From JAFGUF01 sp040883315 (lineage in GTDB: Bacteria > Bacillota > Clostridia > Christensenellales > UMGS416), in the NCBI GenBank assembly GCA_040883315.1, contig JBFLKU010000011.1:62001-126000 (forward strand): a stretch of 64,000 nucleotides of DNA, given 5' to 3'. Position 1 is the first letter of the stretch; the number at the start of each line of letters is the position of its first letter. The translations under genes were made by a program, and so were the position numbers. The notes beneath the pieces were generated by a model. The model did not search any database and was not told where the DNA came from. It saw only the letters and a list, made by a program, of their open reading frames with translations. Of the stretch, positions 17,098 through 25,720 are shown piece by piece.

Positions 17098-18303
17098 TTA
17101 GTTTTCCCAAGATTCAAACTGAATATCCAAAACCGGATAGTCTGCCACATCCATGTCATTGTAATGCCACCATTCGCCTGCATATGGGCTGAATCCGGCT
17201 TTTTTCATTATATTCTCCATATACTGCATATTTTGCCTTTGTGCATATGTCATATATGGTGAATTTCTTCTAGCCAAATCCAGATTCATCTCTCTCACTT
17301 CCGTTGGCATGTCTACATATTCGCCAGTGTTTAGATTATACAATGTTAAATCTAGAGCGGCTCCCCGATTGTGTTTTGAGCCTACCTCCGGGTCAGCTGC
17401 CAGCTTGGTATTTTGAATTACTTCAAAGTTCTCCACTGTTACAGTATACGGTCTGTATGCATCCCATATTACCAAAGAATAACCATCCTTCAAAAACATT
17501 TCCTGTGCTTTCTTCAGCTTGTACGCTGTAGTTTCCTGCAGAAGAACCAGCTCGAACGGATACATCTGTTTGTTTACATGGTTGCTTTCTGTGGCATATG
17601 GCATCTCCACTATCAGATCCGGTACAATTGCTGTCACCTCGACCAGCTTTGAGTATTTTATCTCTTGGGTCACAACATCACATAGCATATTATCCTCTGG
17701 CATATGTTCCACCACATAGCTTGCCAGTATATATGCTATTTCTCCTCTATGGCGAATTTTATAATAGTTGCCTTCCTTGCCTAAAAGGTATAATACCTCT
17801 CTGTTGTGTACTTCGCCTGCCACTCCCCCCGCGCCTTGTGCATCGGAGCGAAGTCTCACCACACCATCTTCATCTTCTGTAGATACATATCCTATAGTGC
17901 TTACAACCTCCGGAGTAGCGGTAGGCACCTCTGTAGACTGTAGCTTAGGAGTGGGTGAAGGAGTATATTGCAAGTATGCTGTGTAGCTTGATGTAGGTTC
18001 TTCATTTTTTATATTTGTATTTTTAGGGTCAAATATAGATGTCTTAAAAATCAAAAAATATAGCCCAATAATTATCACAACTAAAAGACCAATGGAAACC
18101 AAGCACCCTGCTCTGCCTTTTTGGCGTATATTACGCCTGCTAGGGTTTTCTCTTTGTCTGGAATTTTGGTTTTCCGGCTTTTGATATATGCTTGGAGATC
18201 TATGCCTAGATTGGTTAGGGTTGCCCCTTTGGCTGGAATACCCCCTGCTTTCTATATTTTTGCTTCGTGCTTTATATCTGTCTTCTACTTTTTTGCCGCT
18301 CAT
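17098..18303 (-). CDS. Exported D-Ala-D-Ala dipeptidase-like protein (SH3 + VanX/M15D)
   Basis: The 401-residue protein has a 65-residue Arg/Ser/Asn/Gln-rich cytoplasmic tail, one membrane segment (about 68-88), a Thr/Pro linker, an SH3-like domain (about 140-205, GVVRLRSDAQGAGGVAGEV), and a C-terminal VanX-type zinc peptidase. Zinc and catalytic residues are visible in KHNRGAALD (H311, D318) and EWWHYND (E377, H380). VanX enzymes cleave the D-Ala-D-Ala dipeptide. In vancomycin resistance they are cytoplasmic, while this one should face outside, so it more likely processes released dipeptide or wall peptides. No vanH or vanA ligase gene is nearby. Confidence 0.9.
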   Translation of the reverse strand: MSGKKVEDRYKARSKNIESRGYSSQRGNPNQSRHRSPSIYQKPENQNSRQRENPSRRNIRQKGRAGCLVSIGLLVVIIIGLYFLIFKTSIFDPKNTNIKNEEPTSSYTAYLQYTPSPTPKLQSTEVPTATPEVVSTIGYVSTEDEDGVVRLRSDAQGAGGVAGEVHNREVLYLLGKEGNYYKIRHRGEIAYILASYVVEHMPEDNMLCDVVTQEIKYSKLVEVTAIVPDLIVEMPYATESNHVNKQMYPFELVLLQETTAYKLKKAQEMFLKDGYSLVIWDAYRPYTVTVENFEVIQNTKLAADPEVGSKHNRGAALDLTLYNLNTGEYVDMPTEVREMNLDLARRNSPYMTYAQRQNMQYMENIMKKAGFSPYAGEWWHYNDMDVADYPVLDIQFESWEN

Positions 18304-18386
18304 TATTTAGTGTCCTTTGTCTACTAATATATATACTATTGTTATTTGTTTATATTTTGTCCGTTAATTTGTTACAATCATATGTC

Positions 18387-18415
18387 ATTATAATACAAAA
18401 ATATTAAAATATCAA
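18387..18415 (-). promoter_or_regulatory. Promoter of the SH3-VanX gene
   Basis: Minus strand: TTGATA (18415-18410), a 17-base spacer, TATAAT (18392-18387). Confidence 0.75.
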
Positions 18416-18419
18416 TTAA

Positions 18420-18452
18420 ATAAATAAAGGAGCTGAAAAGTTTTCAACTCCT
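18420..18452 (-). terminator. Intrinsic terminator of the ABC importer operon
   Basis: Minus strand AGGAGTTGAAAA pairs with TTTTCAGCTCCT, followed by TTATTTATTT. It lies 40 bases after the last permease gene. Confidence 0.8.
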
Positions 18453-18491
18453 GTATTAAATCCATTTTATATAAATTTTATGTTTATATTT

Positions 18492-19451
18492 CTATCTTTT
18501 GCCCACATCGTATGGTATTCCCGCAGCTTTTGGAGAATGAGAATTTTTAGATGAAGCAGCCAGCACAACTAGAGTGATGATATATGGTATCATCTTGTAT
18601 ACGCCGCTGGATATTTCCATGTCCTTAAGTCCTGGTACTATTGTATTTGCTGCTGCTATTGCTTTCATCAATCCGAAGAAAAACGCTGCAAACAAAATTC
18701 TTTTTGGTTTCCATTGTCCGAATATCAAAACTGCCAGTGCTAAAAATCCGTATCCATAGACGTCTGCACTGAAATTCGTAGATACGGGTATTACAAATAT
18801 CAGTCCGCCTACTCCAGCTAATGCTCCGGATATCAGCACACCAGCATAGCGCATTTTAAAAACACTTACTCCAACAGAATCTGCTGCTTGAGGATGCTCA
18901 CCACAGGCACGCAAACGCAGACCAAACTTTGTTTTAAATATTAAAACTGCAGATAAAACCAGTATACCCAACCCTATATATGTAGTAATATAGGCGTTTT
19001 GAAAAAACAGCGGTCCAATAATTGGTATTTTACCTAAAAGAGGAACGCTCTCTATACGGAATGTATTCGTAAAGTTTATGTCCTTTGTGTGTGCTTCCTG
19101 AACAGTTCTTGCCACAAATATGGCAAATGCCGGCGCAAACATATTCAATGCCGTTCCGCTTATTACCTGATCTGCCTTCATATTGATAGATGCATAGGCA
19201 TGCAACAGAGAAAAAACCATTCCTGCCAGTGCTGCAACCACAAGTGCAATAATAAGCAACAGCTGCCCTTGCATTGTGTCCTGCAGATTATTTATTAAAA
19301 GCATGCTTACAAAAGCGCCCATTATCATCATTCCCTCTAAGGCAATGTTTACCACGCCGCTTCGCTCAGAAAACATTCCTCCTAAGGCAACTACCAGCAA
19401 AGGAATAGAGAAAAACATAGTTTGCTGTACTAAAAATGCTAATATATTCAT
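18492..19451 (-). CDS. ABC nucleoside-type transporter permease 2
   Basis: The 319-residue integral membrane protein of the BPD_transp_2 family (RbsC/NupQ-like) has about eight to ten hydrophobic segments. Family landmarks are GGMFSERSGVVNIALEGMM near the N terminus, and the cytoplasmic loop FGLRLRACGEHPQAADSVG, the EAA-like contact with the ATPase. It follows the first permease with its ATG directly at the end of that gene (19452/19451), so the two are translated together as a heterodimer. With the BMP lipoprotein and the ATPase it most likely imports nucleosides such as guanosine or adenosine. Confidence 0.93.
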   Translation of the reverse strand: MNILAFLVQQTMFFSIPLLVVALGGMFSERSGVVNIALEGMMIMGAFVSMLLINNLQDTMQGQLLLIIALVVAALAGMVFSLLHAYASINMKADQVISGTALNMFAPAFAIFVARTVQEAHTKDINFTNTFRIESVPLLGKIPIIGPLFFQNAYITTYIGLGILVLSAVLIFKTKFGLRLRACGEHPQAADSVGVSVFKMRYAGVLISGALAGVGGLIFVIPVSTNFSADVYGYGFLALAVLIFGQWKPKRILFAAFFFGLMKAIAAANTIVPGLKDMEISSGVYKMIPYIITLVVLAASSKNSHSPKAAGIPYDVGKR

Positions 19452-20561
19452 TTACTTTGCCCCCTCTATTTTTTTATTAGGCCTGTCTTTTCGCTTCTTC
19501 ACAAAAAATGCAATTATATTTTTTGCAATCAGCGCAAATGCACTAAAGTAAATTATGGCTGAAATCATAATATCTATTATTTCCGGCACAAAATCAAATC
19601 GCTGCATGTAGAATCCGCCCATTTTTATATAACCTAGGAATATGGCAGAAAATAGGACTCCTATGGGATTGGACATGCCAAGCAGTGCCACAGGTATGCC
19701 CAAAAATCCTTCCGCTGCCAGTACGTCTATTACCCTTATGTGCTTTCCTGCTCCTGCCAGATATATCAATGCTCCAGCCGCTCCTGCCAGTGCACCTGCT
19801 ATCACCATTGCCAGCACTATGTTTCTTCTTGCCTTAATTCCTGCATATCTGCTGGCATCAGGGTTGTGTCCACAGGCAATCAGCTCATATCCAAAGACTG
19901 TTTTATTCAATATTATATAAATTATTATTACAAACAATATTGCTATTAAAAACCCTGAGTTAAGCCCCGAGTTTTTTGTTATTACATCCAATCCCAGCTT
20001 AGGCAGCTCTGCTGTTGGGCTTATCAGCATAGATTGGTTTTTCAGCTTATCATATGTATATTCAACAACTAGCATATTGACCAGATACATGCCTATATAG
20101 TTCATCATGATGCTGGATATTACTTCGTGCACATTGAAAAACGCTTTCAATATTCCTGGTATAGCTGCCCATAATGCTCCTGCTGCCATTGCTGCAAGCA
20201 ACGCAACCAGCCACTGCGTAGAGCCAAGTGCCGCTCCTTTTACTCCTATGAGTATTGCTACAAATCCGCCAACTATCAGCTGTCCTGATGCTCCTATATT
20301 AAATAGTCCTGTTTTAAATGCAAATCCTACGGATAGACCCGTCATAATCAAAGGAGTAGCCAAATATAACGCATCACCCATTCCTTTTATTCCGCCGGAA
20401 AACCCGCCCATCAGAATTTTGCCAAATGCCGGGAATGCCTGAGATGCATTTGTCATAAGCAAAATTATTAATCCAAAGAGCAATCCTACAATTATGGCAA
20501 ATATTGATGCTGCAATATCTGAAAAGCTAGTAGAATGAAACCATTTTTTTATTTTATTCAT
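19452..20561 (-). CDS. ABC nucleoside-type transporter permease 1
   Basis: The 369-residue permease of the same family (NupP-like) has a longer N terminus. Hydrophobic segments cover most of the protein. Typical features are FKTGLFNIGASGQLIVGGF and the coupling loop FGYELIACGHNPDASRYAG. Its start overlaps the end of the ATPase gene by four bases (20558-20561), indicating coupled translation. It pairs with the 18492-19451 product to form the channel of a nucleoside importer. Confidence 0.93.
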   Translation of the reverse strand: MNKIKKWFHSTSFSDIAASIFAIIVGLLFGLIILLMTNASQAFPAFGKILMGGFSGGIKGMGDALYLATPLIMTGLSVGFAFKTGLFNIGASGQLIVGGFVAILIGVKGAALGSTQWLVALLAAMAAGALWAAIPGILKAFFNVHEVISSIMMNYIGMYLVNMLVVEYTYDKLKNQSMLISPTAELPKLGLDVITKNSGLNSGFLIAILFVIIIYIILNKTVFGYELIACGHNPDASRYAGIKARRNIVLAMVIAGALAGAAGALIYLAGAGKHIRVIDVLAAEGFLGIPVALLGMSNPIGVLFSAIFLGYIKMGGFYMQRFDFVPEIIDIMISAIIYFSAFALIAKNIIAFFVKKRKDRPNKKIEGAK

Positions 20562-22087
20562 ACCGCTTTCTCCTCCTTTTTAGCGCCGGACATATAAAGC
20601 CCTAGCTCTTCCATCGTCACTTTCTTCGGGTCTAGGTCTGCAACTATTTCACCCTCGTAAATAACCAAAATTCTATCAGACACATTCATAACCTCTTCCA
20701 GCTCCAAGGAAACCAAAAGAATTGCTTTCCCTTTGTCTCTTTGTTTTACAAGTTGCTTGTGAATATATTCGATAGCACCCACGTCCAGTCCTCTCGTAGG
20801 CTGCACTGCCACCAAAAGCTCGGGGTCTTTGTCTATTTCTCTGGCTACAATAGCCTTCTGCTGATTGCCTCCAGACATACTTCTGGCCATAGTTTTTGTG
20901 CCTTGTCCGCTGCGGATATCAAACTGCTCTATTAGCTTTTCAGAATATTTATTTATCTCTTTAAATTTCAAAAAGCCATAGTTCTGGAATTCTTTTTTAT
21001 AGTAGCTTTGCAGTACCAAATTTTTTGCTAGGCTATAGTCCAGTATCAGACCATGCTTATGTCTGTCTTCAGGTATATGTGACATTCCGGCATCACTTCT
21101 GTTTCTTATGGAAGTTTTAGTAATATCTACTCCATTTAGCTCAATTTTGCCTGATGTCACTTTCTCCAGCCCTGTGATTGCATATACCAGCTCCGACTGT
21201 CCGTTGCCGTCTATGCCTGCTATGCATACCACTTCCCCAGCTTTTACATTAAGGCTGACATTATTAATGGATTTTTTCTCCGAATGCTTAGACTTAACAT
21301 TAAGCTTCTCTACACTCAATACCACTTTGCCTGTCTTTGCCTTGTCTTTTACCACAGTAAACTCTATTTTTCTGCCTACCATCAGCTCAGAGAATTTTTC
21401 TTTTGAAGTAGTCTCTACATCCAGCGTGTCTATATATTTGCCCTTTTGCAGTATAGTGCATCTGTCTGCTACTTGCTTAATCTCATCAAGCTTGTGTGTT
21501 ATAAAAAGAATAGACTTGCCTTCTGCTGATAAATCCCTCATTATTCCCATCAGCTCATGTATTTCCTGCGGTGTCAGCATGGCAGTAGGTTCATCAAATA
21601 TCAATATTTCGTTGTCACGATACAGCATTTTAATTATCTCTACTCTTTGCTGCATACCCACTGTGATATCCGATATATATGCATCCGGATCAATATAAAG
21701 CTTATATTTTTTGCTTAATTCAATCACCTTTTTTCTGGCATCTGAAAGCTGTAGAAATCCGTTCTTTGTGGTCTCTACGCCCATCACTATGTTTTCTAAT
21801 ACTGTGAAATTGTGTACCAATTTGAAATGCTGATGCACCATGCCTATGCCATAATTATTTGCATCGTTAGGATTTGATATCTTAATTTGTTTGCCGTTTT
21901 TTTTCACTATACCCTTGTCAGGCTTATAAAGCCCAAAAAGTATGCTCATTAATGTAGACTTTCCTGCTCCATTTTCTCCCAACAAAGCATGAATTTCGCC
22001 CCGCTTCAGCTGCAATGATATGTTATCATTTGCCAATATGCCAGGAAAACTTTTAGTTATACCCAACATTTCTATTACATAATCCAA
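20558..22087 (-). CDS. ABC nucleoside-type transporter ATP-binding protein
   Basis: The 509-residue protein has two fused ABC ATPase domains. The first holds a canonical Walker A (GENGAGKST, about 37-45), a signature region DITVGMQQRVE and a Walker B ending in FDEPTAML. The second has a degenerate Walker A (GIDGNGQSE) but a good signature (MSGGNQQKAI), the asymmetric layout standard in NupO/RbsA-type importers. It heads the three-gene ATPase-permease-permease unit. A terminator lies between it and the upstream BMP gene, so the ATPase and permeases are probably made in smaller amounts than the binding protein. Confidence 0.95.
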   Translation of the reverse strand: MDYVIEMLGITKSFPGILANDNISLQLKRGEIHALLGENGAGKSTLMSILFGLYKPDKGIVKKNGKQIKISNPNDANNYGIGMVHQHFKLVHNFTVLENIVMGVETTKNGFLQLSDARKKVIELSKKYKLYIDPDAYISDITVGMQQRVEIIKMLYRDNEILIFDEPTAMLTPQEIHELMGIMRDLSAEGKSILFITHKLDEIKQVADRCTILQKGKYIDTLDVETTSKEKFSELMVGRKIEFTVVKDKAKTGKVVLSVEKLNVKSKHSEKKSINNVSLNVKAGEVVCIAGIDGNGQSELVYAITGLEKVTSGKIELNGVDITKTSIRNRSDAGMSHIPEDRHKHGLILDYSLAKNLVLQSYYKKEFQNYGFLKFKEINKYSEKLIEQFDIRSGQGTKTMARSMSGGNQQKAIVAREIDKDPELLVAVQPTRGLDVGAIEYIHKQLVKQRDKGKAILLVSLELEEVMNVSDRILVIYEGEIVADLDPKKVTMEELGLYMSGAKKEEKAV

Positions 22088-22275
22088 AACAAACCTCCAT
22101 CTTTTGCATGCTTAAATATTATCATTTAAATTGTCTTTATATAAGCTGAAATATGTATAAAGACCACTATATGATGATAACATATTTTATTTGAAATTGG
22201 AATTCAAATATTACCATCAGAATATATATAAAGCTATTTTTTACGTATGTGTATAAACTCTATAATTCAGTGAAA

Positions 22276-22304
22276 CAAAAAAGGATGCTATATAGCATCC
22301 TTTT
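22276..22304 (-). terminator. Terminator between the BMP lipoprotein gene and the ATPase gene
   Basis: A perfect palindrome, AAAAGGATGCTA with TAGCATCCTTTT, is followed on the minus strand by TTTTTTG. The stem directly follows the BMP stop codon by about 20 bases. It should trim read-through into the downstream ATPase gene. Confidence 0.85.
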
Positions 22305-22324
22305 AATGTTTTTAATATTTAATA

Positions 22325-23401
22325 TTACTCTACAATAGTAACTGCAACTATTTCTGTAGGAATATCTGTAGCTGCTTCAACGTCTGTATCTGCTAGAATT
22401 GATGTTCTGATGCCGTCTGTATCTGCAACTAGTGCATCATAGATAGCATTGTAATCATCTTCTGTGAATGTTTCAAATCTTGAAGTTGCAAATGGTAGAC
22501 CAACACCGTCAACAGTGATGTCTAGTACTTCGCTAACTCCGCCTTTGAAATCTTCTGCATAATAGCTTTCTAGTCCAGCATATACTGAAACACCTAGCTC
22601 TTTTTTAGCAGATGTAATAACTGTTTCTGATTCTGCTGATTGGTCAACGTCAACACCGATAACTTTTGCACCTGCAGCTTCTGCAGCAGCCATAACGGAG
22701 TTACCAACTTTTCCGCCGCATGCGAAGATAACTTCTGTGCCGTCTGCATACCATGTAGCAGCAGTTGTTTGGTTTTTAGGTGTAGCAGCAAAGTCGCCTG
22801 TGTAGTGATACTTGATCTCTACTGATTCTAGACCCATTTCTTGAGCTGCATATTCTGCACCTTGAACAAATCCATATCCGAAACGTACAACAGCAGGAAC
22901 TGCCATTCCACCCATAAAGCCTAGCTTTGTGTAGCCATCTTTAACAGCTGCATAACCAGCCAAGAAGCCTGATTGTTGCTCTGCATAGAAAATAGAATAT
23001 ACGTTAGATTCTATTCTAAATGTTGAATAATCTGGTGTATGTGGTGTACCATCTAGGATTATGAAGCTTGTGTCTGGATACAAATCTTGTGCTTCGTAAA
23101 TAGCTGGCTCAAACAAAAATCCTGGTGTAACAACAACCTCTGCTCCGCCTTCGATAGCTAAATCGATTGCTGCTAGATATGCATCATCTGAAACCTCAGT
23201 TGGTTTGTAGTATTTATAAGTTTTGTCATTTTCCTTCGCAAACTTTTCAATACCTTCCCATGTTCCTTGGTTAAATGATTTGTCATCAATTTCACCTGCG
23301 TCAGTAATCATAGCGATTTTATATCCTGCATCTTTTGCGCAGCCTGCAAGACCTGATACTACGAATACAAGCATAATCATAACTACTAATAATTTTCTCA
23401 T
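22325..23401 (-). CDS. BMP/PnrA-family nucleoside-binding lipoprotein
   Basis: The 358-residue substrate-binding lipoprotein of the Bmp/PnrA family has the lipobox LAGC (Cys21). Family signatures follow: AMITDAGEIDDKSFNQGTWEG near residues 29-49, EGGAEVVVTPGFLFEPA, and the purine-binding region with FGYGFVQGAEYAAQEMG. Characterised homologues bind purine nucleosides. ATG 23401 with TAGGAGGAAGACT upstream is preferred over a start at 23455. It is the first gene of the importer, with its own promoter at 23465-23493. Confidence 0.95.
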   Translation of the reverse strand: MRKLLVVMIMLVFVVSGLAGCAKDAGYKIAMITDAGEIDDKSFNQGTWEGIEKFAKENDKTYKYYKPTEVSDDAYLAAIDLAIEGGAEVVVTPGFLFEPAIYEAQDLYPDTSFIILDGTPHTPDYSTFRIESNVYSIFYAEQQSGFLAGYAAVKDGYTKLGFMGGMAVPAVVRFGYGFVQGAEYAAQEMGLESVEIKYHYTGDFAATPKNQTTAATWYADGTEVIFACGGKVGNSVMAAAEAAGAKVIGVDVDQSAESETVITSAKKELGVSVYAGLESYYAEDFKGGVSEVLDITVDGVGLPFATSRFETFTEDDYNAIYDALVADTDGIRTSILADTDVEAATDIPTEIVAVTIVE

Positions 23402-23464
23402 AGTCTTCCTCCTAAGTAATAATGTGCAATATTTATTTATCTTTAGAAATATCACACTAAGAAC

Positions 23465-23493
23465 ATTTTATCATATGAAAATATATTATTCAA
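23465..23493 (-). promoter_or_regulatory. Promoter of the nucleoside importer operon
   Basis: Minus strand: TTGAAT (23493-23488), a 17-base spacer and TAAAAT (23470-23465), about 65 bases before the BMP start. Nothing else was seen between this site and 23662. Confidence 0.7.
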
Positions 23494-23662
23494 TCTATTA
23501 GGGAAATAAAATTAAATAATAATATTATAGTTATATTTATTTGTTAAAAAAGCAGAATTAATAATAAGAGATACTTTTTATAATAAAAACATCAATATTG
23601 ACTAAATTTAAAAACTATCATTTTGTCAGCTGTTTTTATGTAAAATTGGAAATTAATCAAAC

Positions 23663-23688
23663 AAAAAAGGCTGCGAAAGCAGCCTTTT
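23663..23688 (-). terminator. Terminator of the small membrane protein gene
   Basis: A 10-bp stem AAAAGGCTGC with GCAGCCTTTT closes on a GAAA-type tetraloop, followed by TTTGTTTG on the minus strand. Confidence 0.85.
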
Positions 23689-23703
23689 AGTGTTATAGTA
23701 TTT

Positions 23704-23886
23704 CTAAAATCCTTTTAGTGCAACTGACAAAGCCAGCAGTAAATAGGCAACTGCAACTGCAGCAAAGCCACAAATTGTAAGAATAGATAATTCCATAATC
23801 AGGCCTACTACAAAAGCAGCTAATCCTAAAACTCCAACTATAACAGTTACCCAAAATACGTTCTTCTTCGGTGGTGTTAATCTCAT
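23704..23886 (-). CDS. Small membrane protein, two helices, unknown function
   Basis: The 60-residue protein has two hydrophobic segments (about 11-32 and 36-56) joined by a short turn, preceded by RLTPPKKNVFW. ATG 23886 is chosen because TAGGAGGT lies seven bases before it; a longer frame to 23925 has no ribosome site. It has its own strong promoter (23917-23945) and terminator, so it is a real, separately expressed gene. Small proteins of this type are common in clostridia and often annotated only as hypothetical membrane proteins. No function can be given. Confidence 0.8.
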   Translation of the reverse strand: MRLTPPKKNVFWVTVIVGVLGLAAFVVGLIMELSILTICGFAAVAVAYLLLALSVALKGF

Positions 23887-23916
23887 GTTACTACCTCCTA
23901 TAATTTTGATATACTT

Positions 23917-23945
23917 ATTATACAATAGTATACCGTATCCATCAA
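23917..23945 (-). promoter_or_regulatory. Promoter of the small membrane protein gene
   Basis: Minus strand: TTGATG (23945-23940), a 17-base spacer, perfect TATAAT (23922-23917). Confidence 0.75.
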
Positions 23946-24091
23946 CTTTAAATTGGTGGGCAATATATCTTCATGCGGCTGTTTTAATCACCTTTACTTT
24001 CATCTATATTCTATCTCCCCCTCCTAAAATACTATAACATCCCCAATAAAATATTATTTTAAAACTTTTATTTTATTTTTAAAACAAACAC

Positions 24092-24120
24092 TTGACAAAC
24101 AGCACAATTGTTCGTATAAT
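24092..24120 (+). promoter_or_regulatory. Perfect consensus promoter of the Y-family polymerase gene
   Basis: TTGACA (24092-24097), exactly 17 bases, TATAAT (24115-24120): a full consensus sigma-A promoter. Such strength in front of an error-prone polymerase implies repression. A LexA-like element fills the spacer. Confidence 0.85.
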
Positions 24121-24148
24121 TGCTTTAAGGTTTTAGAACATAAATTCG
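24101..24148. promoter_or_regulatory. Two candidate LexA (SOS) boxes
   Basis: Compared with the Firmicute LexA palindrome CGAACATATGTTCG, bases 24101-24114 (AGCACAATTGTTCG) match at 10 of 14 positions and occupy the end of the spacer up to the -10. Bases 24135-24148 (AGAACATAAATTCG) match at 11 of 14 positions just past the start site. Each has one good half-site (GTTCG, GAAC). This arrangement suits a damage-inducible gene, but neither box is perfect. Confidence 0.5.
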
Positions 24149-24188
24149 CTATTAACGATATTTATGTCATGTGAAGGGATGAGATTGT

Positions 24189-25466
24189 ATGTCTAAGCCA
24201 TGTTTCATGCTTATTGATGTAAATAGTGCTTTTCTATCATGGGAAGCCGTGTACAGACTACAGCATGGAGAAACTGTAGATTTGCGAGAAATACCTTCTG
24301 TAGTTGGCGGGTCTGAAAAAAGCCGTCACGGAATAGTGCTGGCAAAGTCACTATCCGCCAAAAAGCTATACAATATCAAAACCGGAGAGCCCCTTGTTCA
24401 GGCACAGAACAAGGCAGGCCACAAATTAGTCGTTGTCCCTCCCAGACACGGCTTATACAAAGAGGCCTCGAACGCTATGATAAACGTCCTACAACAGTAC
24501 TCCCCTGTTGTAGAGCGTTTCTCCATAGACGAGGCATTTTTAGACTATACAGGCATGGAGCGTTTATATGGCGACCCCGTAAAAACTGCTCATAAAATAA
24601 AAGATAAAATAGAAAAAGAATTAGGTTTTACAGTGAATATTGGCATATCCTCCAATAAGCTGCTTGCCAAAATGGCATGCGAATTCGAAAAGCCTAACAA
24701 AGTGCACACCCTGTGGCCACATGAAATCCCTCAAAAAATGTGGCCTCTTCCTATAGGAGAGCTATACATGGTGGGCAGAAAAACAAAAGAAAAACTTATT
24801 AATAAAGGCATAATGACCATAGGCGATTTGGCAAAAAGTGATTTATCGTACGTTAAAAAATGGATAAAAGGCTACGGAGAGCTTATATGGCATTTTGCAA
24901 ATGGTAATTATGAGGAATCTGAAAAGGGTGGAACTGCATTCTTTCAGGGAATGATGACTCATAGCCCTGACACAAAAGCAAAAGGTATAGGCAATTCCAG
25001 CACTATTGCATTCAATTTAGAAACCAAAGAAATGGCATATAAAGCATTGCTTTCCCTTTCCGAGACAGTTTCAAATAGGCTTCGCAATGGCAGCTTCAAA
25101 GCAAAGGTAATACATGTTACCTACACCACTAGTCAGCTTCAACGATTTGGAAAGCAGAAAAAGTATTTATCTGCCACTAATCTGACTCAGGAAATATATA
25201 AACGAGCATGCGAAGTATTTGACGAGCTATGGGATATGCAGCCTATACGTGCTATCGGCATACATGCCACATGCTTGTCTGAATCCGAAAAAACACAGAC
25301 TAATATGTTTGAAATAGAAAATAAAAAAGCCGAATTTATAGACAGCACTCTAGACAGCCTAAGAGATAGGTATGGATTATCTATAATAAAAAGGGGATGT
25401 TTCCTAAAAGAAGACATAAGCCATATGCTGGGCGGTTCATGGGGAAACCCTACAAATAGCCAATGA
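24189..25466 (+). CDS. Y-family DNA polymerase (UmuC/DinB-like, translesion)
   Basis: The 425-residue error-prone translesion DNA polymerase shows all catalytic acids: D10 in MLIDVNSAF, and D114/E115 in FSIDEAFLD. The palm region continues with NIGISSNKLLAKMA, and the thumb with MVGRKTKEKL. A little-finger domain ends near 345. The last 70 residues (QTNMFEIEN) hold a short motif that resembles a sliding-clamp-binding peptide, QTNMF. It resembles the Bacillus YqjW/UvrX branch more than classic DinB. Transcription starts at a perfect promoter with possible SOS boxes. The next gene overlaps by four bases. Confidence 0.93.
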   Translation: MSKPCFMLIDVNSAFLSWEAVYRLQHGETVDLREIPSVVGGSEKSRHGIVLAKSLSAKKLYNIKTGEPLVQAQNKAGHKLVVVPPRHGLYKEASNAMINVLQQYSPVVERFSIDEAFLDYTGMERLYGDPVKTAHKIKDKIEKELGFTVNIGISSNKLLAKMACEFEKPNKVHTLWPHEIPQKMWPLPIGELYMVGRKTKEKLINKGIMTIGDLAKSDLSYVKKWIKGYGELIWHFANGNYEESEKGGTAFFQGMMTHSPDTKAKGIGNSSTIAFNLETKEMAYKALLSLSETVSNRLRNGSFKAKVIHVTYTTSQLQRFGKQKKYLSATNLTQEIYKRACEVFDELWDMQPIRAIGIHATCLSESEKTQTNMFEIENKKAEFIDSTLDSLRDRYGLSIIKRGCFLKEDISHMLGGSWGNPTNSQ

Positions 25467-25720
25467 AGAGAGTTTCCACGCCCGTTGAAGTTATTGCTCA
25501 TTTTGGCACGGACGGCATAATTACTCCTTACAGAGTAAAATACGAGCAAGACGGCACAAATGTATTGCAGATAATCCAGCTATTAAAACGAGATATTAAT
25601 ACTTTTGCCGGCAACCCTATTGAAACATATGATTGCGTGGCAAAAGTGAAAAATAATAAAATATATTTTACGCTAAACTACGAAAAGAAAATAAATAAGT
25701 GGTTTTTAACCAAAATATAG
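25463..25720 (+). CDS. Small protein coupled to the Y-family polymerase
   Basis: The 85-residue protein has its ATG overlapping the polymerase stop (ATGA), so its translation depends on the polymerase being translated. It has no membrane segment and a mixed strand pattern (TPVEVIAHFGTDGIITPYRV, later YDCVAKVKNNKIYFTLNYE). It does not look like YolD, the usual partner of such polymerases in Bacillus. Small strand-rich proteins placed directly after dinB-type genes are known in other bacteria (DUF6504-like), and this may be the clostridial counterpart. The position suggests an accessory factor. It ends directly against the convergent cyclase gene. Confidence 0.8.
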   Translation: MKRVSTPVEVIAHFGTDGIITPYRVKYEQDGTNVLQIIQLLKRDINTFAGNPIETYDCVAKVKNNKIYFTLNYEKKINKWFLTKI

